Source of the DNA: Rhizobium sp. Leaf371
GTDB taxonomy: Bacteria; Pseudomonadota; Alphaproteobacteria; Rhizobiales; Rhizobiaceae
DNA: 64,000 bases
NCBI RefSeq assembly: GCF_001424045.1
Contig: NZ_LMQB01000001.1
Coordinates: forward strand, 346,083 to 410,082
Direction: 5' to 3'
This document shows, piece after piece, positions 25,635 to 33,002 of the stretch. Within the stretch, counting starts at the first letter, position 1; each line of letters opens with the position of its first letter. The notes beneath the pieces are model-generated. The model was not told the DNA's origin. It ran no database searches and saw only the letters and a program-made list of their open reading frames with translations. The position numbers were made by a program, and so were the translations under genes.

Positions 25635-26462
25635 CTACATCACGTCGGCGATGGCGTCGGCGAGGTCCTTGAAATTGGCCGTCGCCGAAGGGCCGACGAC
25701 GACATAGGCGGCGCCCGGCTCGTTCCAGGAGATCAGCGCGAGGTCGTCGCGCATGCCTTCCGTCATGCGGCCGCTGTCATCGGTGGTCGGCGAGCGCTGG
25801 AAACAGATGGCGTAAACTTCGCCGTCCTCATCCTTGAACAGCAGTTGTGCCGTCGGCTTGCCCGCGGCCACCAGCAGGCGGGCGCCCTGGAAGGTCAGCT
25901 TGCTTGCGGTGAGATCCGGGATGGTGAAGGCGACGCCGGTGCTGGCGGTCAGCCAGTTGCGGATCTCTTCATCGTTCTCGGCGGTGATCTCGACCAGGTG
26001 GCGCGGCTGGCGCGCATAGACCCGGTGAGCATCCGTGACATCGTCGAGCCAGGTGCGCGCCTTGACCACGGGCGCCGACGGCGTGTTGTCGTCGATGGTG
26101 CGGCCGATGAGGTACCCTGTGGAGCCGCCGATGAGAAGCATGCCGCAGGAGGCGGCGAGGGCGCCGCGCCAGAGCTTGCGCCGCTGTCGCCGAGGCGCGC
26201 CGACCACGCGTTCCTGTTTCGGGTTGATATCCGTGCCCTGGCGGATGCGACGGGCGAGCGACAGGGGCACGGGATCGTGCAGGACGGCCTCGAAGCCGGT
26301 CGCGCCGAAGGCACTTCCCTGTTTCAGGCGTTCGAGCAGGCGTCGGGCTTCGGCATCTCTTGCCAGAAGCTGGTCGATCTCCCGACGCTCGTTCTCGTCC
26401 ACTTCGCCATCGAGATAGGCCGACAGCCGCGCCTCGATGGTGGGACTTTTCGTGTGCTGCAA
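25635..26462 (-). CDS. Membrane anti-sigma factor
   Basis: A 275-residue protein: an N-terminal cytoplasmic zinc-less anti-sigma-like region (1-95, opening EARLSAYLDGEVDENERREIDQLL, the usual start of anti-sigma regulators), one membrane segment near 105-125 (GALAASCGMLLIGGSTGYLI), and a periplasmic domain (130-275) that may sense a signal. The gene follows the sigma factor gene with a 2-base gap. The zinc HxxxCxxC motif is absent, as in many rhizobial members. The signal is unknown. Confidence 0.75.
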   Translation of the reverse strand: MQHTKSPTIEARLSAYLDGEVDENERREIDQLLARDAEARRLLERLKQGSAFGATGFEAVLHDPVPLSLARRIRQGTDINPKQERVVGAPRRQRRKLWRGALAASCGMLLIGGSTGYLIGRTIDDNTPSAPVVKARTWLDDVTDAHRVYARQPRHLVEITAENDEEIRNWLTASTGVAFTIPDLTASKLTFQGARLLVAAGKPTAQLLFKDEDGEVYAICFQRSPTTDDSGRMTEGMRDDLALISWNEPGAAYVVVGPSATANFKDLADAIADVM

Positions 26463-26464
26463 GA

Positions 26465-26953
26465 TCAGGCCCTTCTTTCCGTCGTATCGGACGCCATCGC
26501 CGCCAGCCGCAGGCGTGCGGTCGCAAGCTTGTGCGCGACGACATCCGGCGCCAGGCCGAGAATATGGCCGGCGTCCCGGTAGTTTCTCTGCTCGACGGCC
26601 ACCAGCAGGAAGGCGCTGGCGAGCCCCTCGGGCATCGCAATCATCATCTGCTGGACGGCATCGCCGCTGGTCGCTCCGCCTGCCGAGGCCGAACCGACGC
26701 GGGGATCGGCCGCCACGCGCTTGCGACCGTTCGCCTCGTCCTGCAGGGTGCGCGCCAGGATGTACAGGGCATCTTCCAGCCGGCCATGACCGTTCCAGAC
26801 CGGCTGTCGTCCGGTCGCTCTCTCGCAGACGGCCTGCACGAGATCGTCCGCCTGCAGGCCGTCGCGCGTCAGCGTCAGCGCGAAGCGCCGCAGTCTCGGC
26901 AGCAGACTGACGAGATCGCGGCTGATGTCGATCGATTCCTGTGCTGGACGCAT
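26465..26953 (-). CDS. ECF-type RNA polymerase sigma factor
   Basis: A 162-residue protein with a degenerate ECF layout. Region 2 is visible in LLPRLRRFALTLTRDGLQADDLVQAVCERA (about 18-48); region 4 is a shortened helix-turn-helix near 115-155 (FLLVAVEQRNYRDAGHILGLAPDVVAHKLATARLRL). The start at 26953 has AGGTGAAAGC before it and fits homology; 27094 is an earlier in-frame ATG without support. It is co-transcribed with the anti-sigma gene 2 bases downstream. Its target promoters cannot be named. Confidence 0.7.
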   Translation of the reverse strand: MRPAQESIDISRDLVSLLPRLRRFALTLTRDGLQADDLVQAVCERATGRQPVWNGHGRLEDALYILARTLQDEANGRKRVAADPRVGSASAGGATSGDAVQQMMIAMPEGLASAFLLVAVEQRNYRDAGHILGLAPDVVAHKLATARLRLAAMASDTTERRA

Positions 26954-27129
26954 GCTTTCACCTGCGGAGGTTTTGTTCGGAGCCTTGCCGTCTGCGCGTC
27001 TTGCGAGCGCCGGGCCGTCGGTTCCGCTTCGTCTAACCGAACAGATATGAAACCATCGCACGCCGCTTCGCAAGTCGAGCCACGGTTGTATCACGGTTTT
27101 TTGCCGATCACGATGTGGTGGATGGGTGT

Positions 27130-28038
27130 CTAGGCGAAGAACCGCGTGGTTTCCGCCAGATGCACGCCGCGGCCGGTGTCGTTCAGCTCGAAACGCTCCC
27201 GCAGAAGCTTCCAGTTTCCGGGGTTTCCGGAGATCGAAAAGAGGTTGAAGCCGGCCGGCGGCTTGGAACCGCCAGGGCCCTGCGACGCCGAGGCGATGCC
27301 GACGACGGGGACGGGCAGTTTCTGGCCGCGCAGCGAATAGACCGTGTTGAGGTGAGTGTGCCCGTGCAGCACGAGCTCCGCACCACCGGCCGAGATCGTG
27401 GCACCGAAGCGGCGGATGCCGATCATGCGCTTGTGGGTCGGAGTCGCGCCGCGGATGGGCGGATGGTGGATCATGACGACGCGGAACAGGCCGGCTTCGC
27501 CCGCGGCGCGCAGCAGGTTCACCGTTTCGCGGGCCTGGCGACGGCCGAAATAGCCGCTGGCGGCAAAGGGCGGGGTCGCAAGCGCGGTCGAGCAGCCGAT
27601 GATCGCGACATTGCCGCGGACGCGCATATAGGGGTAGCAGTGAAAGTCCTCGTCCCAGACCGCGGGCGCATCCTCGCCGCGCATGAAGGGATACCAGGCC
27701 TTCGTCGCCTTCTCGTAGGCACCCGGCACATAGGCGTCGTGATTGCCGGGGATGACCGAGATGTTGCGCGGCTCGCCGGCGTCCTGCAGCCAGGCCGTCA
27801 CCGCCTCGATCTCCCGCGAGGAGGCGAGATTGACCATATCGCCGGTAATGGCGAGGTGATCTGGATCGATCCGGTCGATCGCATCCATGACCGCGTTCAG
27901 CGTGTTTCCCACCATATGGCTGCGCCTGTTGCGGTGCCAGTTGATGAAGCCGGTGATACGCTTCGAGGCAAGTTCGCGGATGGACAGGCTGGGAAGAGGA
28001 CCGAGATGGATGTCGGAGATATGCGCAAGTTTGAACAT
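27130..28038 (-). CDS. Calcineurin-like metallophosphoesterase
   Basis: A 302-residue cytoplasmic phosphoesterase. The five metal-binding motifs appear in order: DIH (Asp9, His11), GDMVN, GNHDAY, a single His in MIHHPP, and GHTHLN. The substrate is unknown; the family includes cyclic nucleotide and protein phosphatases. It is a single gene, tail to head with the sigma factor gene but separated by 176 bases. Confidence 0.85.
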   Translation of the reverse strand: MFKLAHISDIHLGPLPSLSIRELASKRITGFINWHRNRRSHMVGNTLNAVMDAIDRIDPDHLAITGDMVNLASSREIEAVTAWLQDAGEPRNISVIPGNHDAYVPGAYEKATKAWYPFMRGEDAPAVWDEDFHCYPYMRVRGNVAIIGCSTALATPPFAASGYFGRRQARETVNLLRAAGEAGLFRVVMIHHPPIRGATPTHKRMIGIRRFGATISAGGAELVLHGHTHLNTVYSLRGQKLPVPVVGIASASQGPGGSKPPAGFNLFSISGNPGNWKLLRERFELNDTGRGVHLAETTRFFA

Positions 28039-28117
28039 GGGTTCTACCTAGCGCATATCACGGGAAAAGCTAACCGCTGCGGCACGCTTTTGCCACAATG
28101 CGGAACGCGATGAGGCG

Positions 28118-29104
28118 TTACGCGGCCGCCAGGCGCTCGCGGCCGTGCGGGCTGTCCAGATCGAGCAGCGGCCCTTCCGGCACGATGCCGGTCGGGTTGA
28201 TGGTCTTGTGGCTCTCGTAATAGTGATGCTTGATATGGTGCATATCGACCGTGCCGGCGACGCCGGGCGTCTGGTAGAGGTCTTTCAGATAGGCCTGAAG
28301 GTTCGGATAGTCCGCGATGCGGCGGATGTTGCATTTGAAATGGCCGACATAGACCGGGTCGAACCGCACGAGCGTCGTGAACAGCCGCCAGTCCGCTTCC
28401 GTCACGCGGTCGCCGAGCAGATAACGCCGGGTCGACAGCCGCGCCTCCAGATCGTCGAGCGTCTCGAAAATGGCTTTCACGCTCTCCGCATAGGCGTCCT
28501 GCGTGGTGGCGAATCCGGCCTTGTAGACGCCGTTGTTGACCGTATCGTAGATGCGCGCGTTTACCGGATCGATCTCGCTCTGCAAATCGCGCGGGTAGAG
28601 GTCGAGCGTCGAGCCGGTCAGGCCGTCGAACGCCGTGTTGAACATGCGGATGATGTCGGCGGATTCGTTGGAGACGAGCTTGTTCTGCGCCTTGTCCCAG
28701 AGAACGGGAACCGTGACGCGGCCGGAATATTTCGGGTCGGCACGCACGTAGATCTCCGAAAGAGCCTTGGCGCCGAAGAGGTGATCCTGCGTGTCGCCCG
28801 CACGCTCCCCGAACTCCCAGCCTTTCGACAGCATGAGATAATCGACGACCGAGACGGAGACGAGGTCTCCGAGGCCTTTGAGAGCCCGGACGATTAGCGT
28901 GCGATGCGCCCAGGGACAGGCGAGCGAGACGTAGAGGTGGTAGCGTCCCGCTTCCGCCTTGAAGCCGGCTTCGCCCGTTGGGCCGGCCGCGCCATCGGCC
29001 GTCACCCAGTTGCGGAATTGCGATTCGGAGCGCTTGAAATGCCCCTTGGTCGACGCGGTGTCGTACCAGACGTCGTGCCAGATGCCCTCGACCAGCATGC
29101 CCAT
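28118..29104 (-). CDS. Glutathionyl-hydroquinone reductase (YqjG/ECM4 family)
   Basis: A 328-residue xi-class glutathione transferase that reduces glutathionyl-hydroquinones. The catalytic Cys63 is in SLACPWAHRTL, the family's CPWAxR motif; the GST N-terminal domain with the substrate insertion spans about 50-165, and the C-terminal helical domain ends with YYESHKTINPTGIVP, which is diagnostic. The start at 29104 (MGMLVEGIWHD) has GAGGGAAG before it. It may protect against quinones from aromatic breakdown; benE is elsewhere in the window. Confidence 0.9.
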   Translation of the reverse strand: MGMLVEGIWHDVWYDTASTKGHFKRSESQFRNWVTADGAAGPTGEAGFKAEAGRYHLYVSLACPWAHRTLIVRALKGLGDLVSVSVVDYLMLSKGWEFGERAGDTQDHLFGAKALSEIYVRADPKYSGRVTVPVLWDKAQNKLVSNESADIIRMFNTAFDGLTGSTLDLYPRDLQSEIDPVNARIYDTVNNGVYKAGFATTQDAYAESVKAIFETLDDLEARLSTRRYLLGDRVTEADWRLFTTLVRFDPVYVGHFKCNIRRIADYPNLQAYLKDLYQTPGVAGTVDMHHIKHHYYESHKTINPTGIVPEGPLLDLDSPHGRERLAAA

Positions 29105-29368
29105 GGATGGCTTCCCTCGGTTGTTGCGGTGTCTTCGATGCCACACAAGATAGGAGACCGGCAACCTCGGCATAGGCGCGCCGCGGTGAACGCTGCGTTT
29201 TCACTTGGTGATGCGTTTTTTTTCTGCTATCGGCGCACCAGCTTTTTCTCGAAAGACGTGAACATGCATTTTGCAGGAAACCCTCGACGACGCTGATGAC
29301 CATGCTTTCCGGCATGCGCGGTCTTGCGCTGTCGTTCCCCATGTCTCGCTCGCCAATCGGGTTTCCCC

Positions 29369-29875
29369 ATGTTCATGCACAAGCACGACCTCGTCTATCT
29401 GACGGAAGATGCCTCCCACGACGCCGCCATCGAACTGATCAACGAGGAAGCCTTCGGCCCCGGCCGTTTCGCGCGCGCGGCCGCCCGCATCCGCGAGCAG
29501 GGGCCGCACGACCGGTCGCTGTCCTTTATCTGCGCCGACGACGGGGAGACGATCGGTTCCGTGCGGATGACCCCCGTCTCCGCCGGTCCGGTCGCCGCCC
29601 ATCTGCTGGGACCGCTGGCCGTGCGGCCTTCCCACAAGAACCGCGGGATCGGGCGGGAACTGGTTCGGATTGCGGTGGAGGCCGCCCGGCGCAAGCGGTC
29701 GGAAGCCGTCATCCTCGTCGGCGATGCCGCTTACTACCAGCCGCTCGGCTTCGAGCCGGTCTCGCGCGGGGCGCTCCTGTTTCCCGGTCCCGTCGATATG
29801 GCGCGGGTTCTCGTGGTGCCGATCGGTGCCGACATTCATGCGCGGCTTGCCGGCGAGATCCGCTGGCGCGGCTGA
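29369..29875 (+). CDS. GNAT family N-acetyltransferase (YhbS-like)
   Basis: A 168-residue acetyltransferase. The acetyl-CoA binding motif A is LGPLAVRPSHKNRGIGRELVR, followed by AVILVGDAAYYQPLGFEP, the YhbS-type motif B. The acceptor substrate is unknown. The start is placed at 29369; 29375 is equally possible and no strong ribosome binding site separates them. Confidence 0.8.
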   Translation: MFMHKHDLVYLTEDASHDAAIELINEEAFGPGRFARAAARIREQGPHDRSLSFICADDGETIGSVRMTPVSAGPVAAHLLGPLAVRPSHKNRGIGRELVRIAVEAARRKRSEAVILVGDAAYYQPLGFEPVSRGALLFPGPVDMARVLVVPIGADIHARLAGEIRWRG

Positions 29876-30008
29876 GAGAGCACGCGTCCACGTCTCCCTG
29901 TGCCTGCCGCTCCCATTGTCGGGGCTCGCGTAAACGTTCCTCAATATTGTGCGGCTAGGTTTACGCTGTGTCCGGACCCCGTGCCGGGCGGAGCCAGGGT
30001 GCGCGTTC

Positions 30009-30875
30009 ATGTCCGGTCTGAAAAGTCTCGTTCTCGCGTTCCTCGTCTTCATGCTCGGCTATCTCGGGGTGGCGGGCGACGAGCGCTGGTACCGCTTCAA
30101 CCCGCCGCCGCCTTTGCCGCGGGCCGATGACAGCGGCTTTGCCGCGGTCAACGGTATCCGCATGTCCTATGCGGTCTACGGCAAGGGCAGGGGATCGCCG
30201 ATCCTGCTCGTCCATGGCGGCATGGGGAGCGCCGATGTCTGGGGCTTCGAAGTGCCGATCCTTGCGAAGACCCATGAGGTCATCGTCGCCGACAGTCGTG
30301 GCCATGGCCGGTCCACCCGCACGGATGCGCCCTTCACCTATCATCTCATGGCGGAGGATTATGTCGCGCTGCTGGATGCGCTGAAGATCGAGCGGACGGC
30401 GCTGGTCGGCTGGAGCGATGGCGGCATCATCGGTCTCGATATCGCGCTCAACCATCCGGAGCGGTTGACGAAGCTGTTCGCGCAGGCGGCCAACGTCTCG
30501 CCGGACGGGCTTCTGCCCCAACCGCGCTTCTCGCTCCAGCAGCCGGACGGAAACCGCGACGAGACGGATTACCGGCGGTTGTCCGCAACGCCCGACGATT
30601 TTCCGGCATTTCGGGCCGCCATTGCCAAGCTCTGGGCGACCGAGCCGCGTTACTCCGAGGCCGAGCTGAAGAGCATCCGCGTGCCGACCCTTATCGCGCT
30701 CGGCGATCACGACGAGGCGGTCAGCCGTGCGCATTCCGAATATATCGCCCGCACCATTCCCGGCGCGCGCTTCCTGCTGCTCAAGGATGTCGGCCACAAG
30801 GCGCTCTATCAGGATCCGGTCGGCTACTGCGCCGCGGTGCTTGCCTTCCTCGACGGGCGCGGGCCGAGCACCTGA
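30009..30875 (+). CDS. Alpha/beta hydrolase with N-terminal membrane anchor
   Basis: A 288-residue hydrolase. Residues 4-22 are hydrophobic (GLKSLVLAFLVFMLGYLGV), either a signal or an anchor, so the enzyme probably faces the periplasm. The core has the oxyanion HGGMGSADVW, nucleophile Ser in GWSDGG, Asp in GDHDEAV and His in VGHKALYQDP. The substrate is not known. The start at 30009 gives a clean signal-like N-terminus. Confidence 0.75.
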   Translation: MSGLKSLVLAFLVFMLGYLGVAGDERWYRFNPPPPLPRADDSGFAAVNGIRMSYAVYGKGRGSPILLVHGGMGSADVWGFEVPILAKTHEVIVADSRGHGRSTRTDAPFTYHLMAEDYVALLDALKIERTALVGWSDGGIIGLDIALNHPERLTKLFAQAANVSPDGLLPQPRFSLQQPDGNRDETDYRRLSATPDDFPAFRAAIAKLWATEPRYSEAELKSIRVPTLIALGDHDEAVSRAHSEYIARTIPGARFLLLKDVGHKALYQDPVGYCAAVLAFLDGRGPST

Positions 30876-30880
30876 ACCCG

Positions 30881-32962
30881 CTAGCGGCCCTCGCGATACC
30901 AGGTGCTGGAGAGGACGAGGAGCAGGGCTGCGAGGCCGAGGAAGCCGGCAAAGAGCGGCAGGGAATTGACGCCCTTCAGCACGGTTTCATCGGTCATGCG
31001 CAGCGACATCCGATTGGCGTCGGCGACGCGAACCTGACCGCGCACGGGCAGAATGGCCGGGATATCGATGGCGCCGGAGGCATCGGCCACGCGGTGGACG
31101 AGGCCCTTCGTCTTCTCGGCCCAGGGCGCCAGCAGATCTTCCGACGAGACGGTCGCCTTGAATTCCGGCGCATCGACGCTGCCGACGTGGACGAGCGTGG
31201 TCAGGTCACCGTTCGCCACCTCGAACAGGCCCGTTTCCGCGGTGCGCACGTCGGCGCGGTAGAGACCGGGCTCGCGTTCCGTCAGGCCCACATCCAGCGT
31301 GCCGCCCGAGGGCAGGGTGAGGCGGGCGGTGCCAGGATCGCCGGCGATGGTCTGGCGGGTGATTTCGAGCGTCCGGCCGCTGGCGCGTGCCGTCAGCGCT
31401 TCCTCTTCGAGCGCCGGTTCCTGCATCAGCCAATGCGCCGTGCGGCGATAGAGCGACACGCTCGGACCGCCGCCTTCGAAACCGCGCGCCCAGAGCCAGC
31501 CCTGGTCGGACAAAAGCATGGCGACGCGGCCCTTGCCCACACGGTTCAGCACCAGCAGCGGCTTGTTGTCGGCGCCCTGCATGATCGTCTGCCCCTCGGG
31601 CGGATCGACATCCACAGTGCGGAACCAGCGGCCCCAATGCGGCGGCTCGCTGTTTGCCCCTTCGAGCCCGCGCGTCACGGGATGCTTGCGGCCCTCGTCC
31701 GTCAGCCTCGGGAAGAAGGCCTTGTCGTTCATCTGCCCGGTCGGGCTGGCGGGAAGGACGGCGGAGAGTGGCGTCGTCGCGATCGAGTCGGCGCCCGCAT
31801 GTTCCGGGCCGGCGGCGATCAGCAGGGCGCCGCCGTTTTCGACATATTGGGCGATGTTGTCGTAATAGATGATCGGCAGCACGCCGCGGTGCTGGTAGCG
31901 ATCGAAGATGATGAGGTCGAACTCGTTGATCTTCTCGATGAACAGCTCGCGGGTCGGAAACGCGATCAGCGACAACTCGTTGATCGGCGTGCCGTCCTGC
32001 TTTTCCGGCGGGCGCAGAATGGTGAAATGCACCAGATCGACCGAGGCGTCCGACTTCAAGAGGTTGCGCCAGGCACGCTCGCCGGAGTGCGGCTCGCCCG
32101 AGACGAGGAGGACGCGCAGGTTCTCGCGAATGCCGTCGAGCACGTGGACGGCGCGGTTGTTCGCCCCGGTGACCTCGCCGGCCAGCGGCGCGACGGCAAA
32201 TTCCAGAATGTTGTTGCCGCCGCGCGGCACGGTGAAGCGGAAGGGGATGTCTGTGCCGGGCTCCGCCTGCTGCGTGGCGATCTCCTGCCCGTTGAGGCTG
32301 ACGGTGACTTCGGCGGTACCGGACGGCGTGCGGCCATCGTCGATGACGCGGAAGGTCACGGCCTGTTCCTCGCCGACGATGCCGAAGCGGGGGCCGCTGA
32401 TCACCTCGATCCGGCGATCGAACTCGTCGGGCTGGCCGGTGATCAGGCCGTGGATCGGGGCATCGAAGCCGAGCGGCTGATTGATATCGGGCACGTCGTG
32501 GATCTGGCCGTCGGTGATGAAGATCGCGCCGCCGACGCGGGCCGGGGGGACGTCGGACAGGGCATTCGACAGCGCCGAGAACAGGCGTGTCGAGGGCGTC
32601 TCGGTGTCGGCATCGTCGGCGGCTTCGACGATCCGCGGCTCGATCTGCGGGAAGCGTGCGAGGCGCTCCTTCAGCGTCGTCAGCGCCTGGTCGGTCATCG
32701 CCCGCCGGTTGGCAGCACCCTCTCCGACATCCTGGCTCTGGCTGCGATCGACCACGACAGCGACGATGGTGGACAGCGGCTCGCGTTGCTCCTGGAAGAA
32801 GACGGGATTGGCGAGCGCAAGGCAGAGCGCGGCCAGCGCCAGCGCCCGCAACACGGCACCCCGCACGCCGCGCCACAGCGACAGGGCGACGAGCAGGGCG
32901 GCGAGGATCGACAAGGCGATCAGCACGGCCTGGGGAACGAGGGGCGAAACGTCGATGGTCAT
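30881..32962 (-). CDS. VWA-like / GATase1-like membrane protein of the MoxR operon
   Basis: A 693-residue protein with two N-terminal membrane helices (about 10-52), a von Willebrand A-like region with a MIDAS-type DRSQS (about residue 72) and IFITDG, a central class I glutamine-amidotransferase-like fold (about 280-480) lacking a clear catalytic Cys, and a C-terminal membrane helix (about 668-690) before a short basic tail. It is the last gene of the MoxR-DUF58-DUF4159 operon, 40 bases after the DUF4159 gene. Such operons are linked in other bacteria to envelope stress and aerotolerance; its own role is unknown. Confidence 0.7.
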   Translation of the reverse strand: MTIDVSPLVPQAVLIALSILAALLVALSLWRGVRGAVLRALALAALCLALANPVFFQEQREPLSTIVAVVVDRSQSQDVGEGAANRRAMTDQALTTLKERLARFPQIEPRIVEAADDADTETPSTRLFSALSNALSDVPPARVGGAIFITDGQIHDVPDINQPLGFDAPIHGLITGQPDEFDRRIEVISGPRFGIVGEEQAVTFRVIDDGRTPSGTAEVTVSLNGQEIATQQAEPGTDIPFRFTVPRGGNNILEFAVAPLAGEVTGANNRAVHVLDGIRENLRVLLVSGEPHSGERAWRNLLKSDASVDLVHFTILRPPEKQDGTPINELSLIAFPTRELFIEKINEFDLIIFDRYQHRGVLPIIYYDNIAQYVENGGALLIAAGPEHAGADSIATTPLSAVLPASPTGQMNDKAFFPRLTDEGRKHPVTRGLEGANSEPPHWGRWFRTVDVDPPEGQTIMQGADNKPLLVLNRVGKGRVAMLLSDQGWLWARGFEGGGPSVSLYRRTAHWLMQEPALEEEALTARASGRTLEITRQTIAGDPGTARLTLPSGGTLDVGLTEREPGLYRADVRTAETGLFEVANGDLTTLVHVGSVDAPEFKATVSSEDLLAPWAEKTKGLVHRVADASGAIDIPAILPVRGQVRVADANRMSLRMTDETVLKGVNSLPLFAGFLGLAALLLVLSSTWYREGR

Positions 32963-33002
32963 CTGTGGGCCTTCACTGATCGGCCTTCACGGGCCAAGCC
33001 GT

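Noticed and set aside
27020-27025. GGAACC upstream of the sigma factor, as an ECF -35 element
   Set aside because: No matching -10 sequence at the expected spacing; a six-base match alone is weak.
29201-30052. 283-codon minus-strand frame opposite the GNAT gene
   Set aside because: Antisense to a clear acetyltransferase; its start lies inside the next gene.
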